A stretch of 64,000 nucleotides of DNA from Erythrobacter sp. 3-20A1M (GTDB taxonomy: Bacteria; Pseudomonadota; Alphaproteobacteria; Sphingomonadales; Sphingomonadaceae): positions 3,052,221 through 3,116,220 of the forward strand of contig NZ_CP045200.1 in assembly GCF_018636735.1 (NCBI RefSeq), written 5' to 3'. Under the pieces are notes generated by a model, which searched no databases, was not told the origin of the DNA, and saw only the letters and a program-made list of their open reading frames with translations. The number at the start of each line of letters is the position of its first letter. Position 1 is the first letter of the stretch. Below, one piece after another: positions 63,978-64,000 of the stretch. The translations under genes and the position numbers were made by a program.

Positions 63978-64000
63978 CCATCTGTGGACGCCCCGCAGGA

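Overview
The window is high-G+C bacterial chromosome (roughly two thirds G+C by eye), densely coded and almost entirely core housekeeping. The gene content points to an alphaproteobacterium of the order Sphingomonadales, most like the Erythrobacteraceae: an UrcA-family protein, a long patatin-like protein, an alpha/beta-hydrolase-OsmC fusion, a DUF817 membrane protein, an orphan mini DnaB-like ATPase, a glyQ/glyS-type glycyl-tRNA synthetase, and the palindromic repeat that encodes an 'RPEPVEG' peptide when it falls inside genes. This assignment rests on family recall, not on a search. I see no prophage, transposase, CRISPR array or integrative element.

Layout. 0-6 kb: lytic transglycosylase, tRNA-Ser(UGA), dihydrolipoyl dehydrogenase (lpdA), a thioesterase, an atypical low-G+C membrane ORF and the pyruvate dehydrogenase E2 (pdhC). 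5.6-20 kb: universal stress protein, peroxiredoxin, RNase R, an M28 peptidase, ProRS, PhaR, a radA-cvpA-nifU-like-MFS-alr run, and a patatin-like protein. 20-27 kb: heat-shock cluster (dnaJ, dnaK with a good sigma-32-type promoter, grpE, and hrcA with an apparent frameshift), plus a copper-chaperone gene followed by two uncharacterised genes. 27-36 kb: rph-rdgB-hemW-xerC on the plus strand; rsmI-yraN-gshB-dedA on the minus strand; a penicillin-binding-protein activator and parE. 37-47 kb: hydrolase-OsmC fusion, a MoxR / DUF817 / VWA run, a NamZ-like DUF1343 protein, tyrS, PilZ, MFS and cysK with a clear terminator. 47-58 kb: acyl-CoA dehydrogenase with a MerR regulator and a near-perfect palindromic operator, hisI, a structured non-coding RNA candidate (6S-like), comF, ppdK, glyS and glyQ. 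58-64 kb: urcA with a repeat-rich promoter, a run of small membrane proteins around a short HTH regulator (two of them frameshifted), a TraB/GumN protein, ribosomal protein L25/Ctc and the mini DnaB-like ATPase.

Most worth a second look: the structured RNA at about 50313-50470; the stand-alone DnaB-like ATPase at 63222; glyS, which carries an in-frame palindromic repeat and a separate base-composition-shifted segment; and three genes (hrcA and two small membrane proteins) each broken by what looks like loss of one G or C. The last pattern may reflect sequencing error rather than biology and should be settled first.
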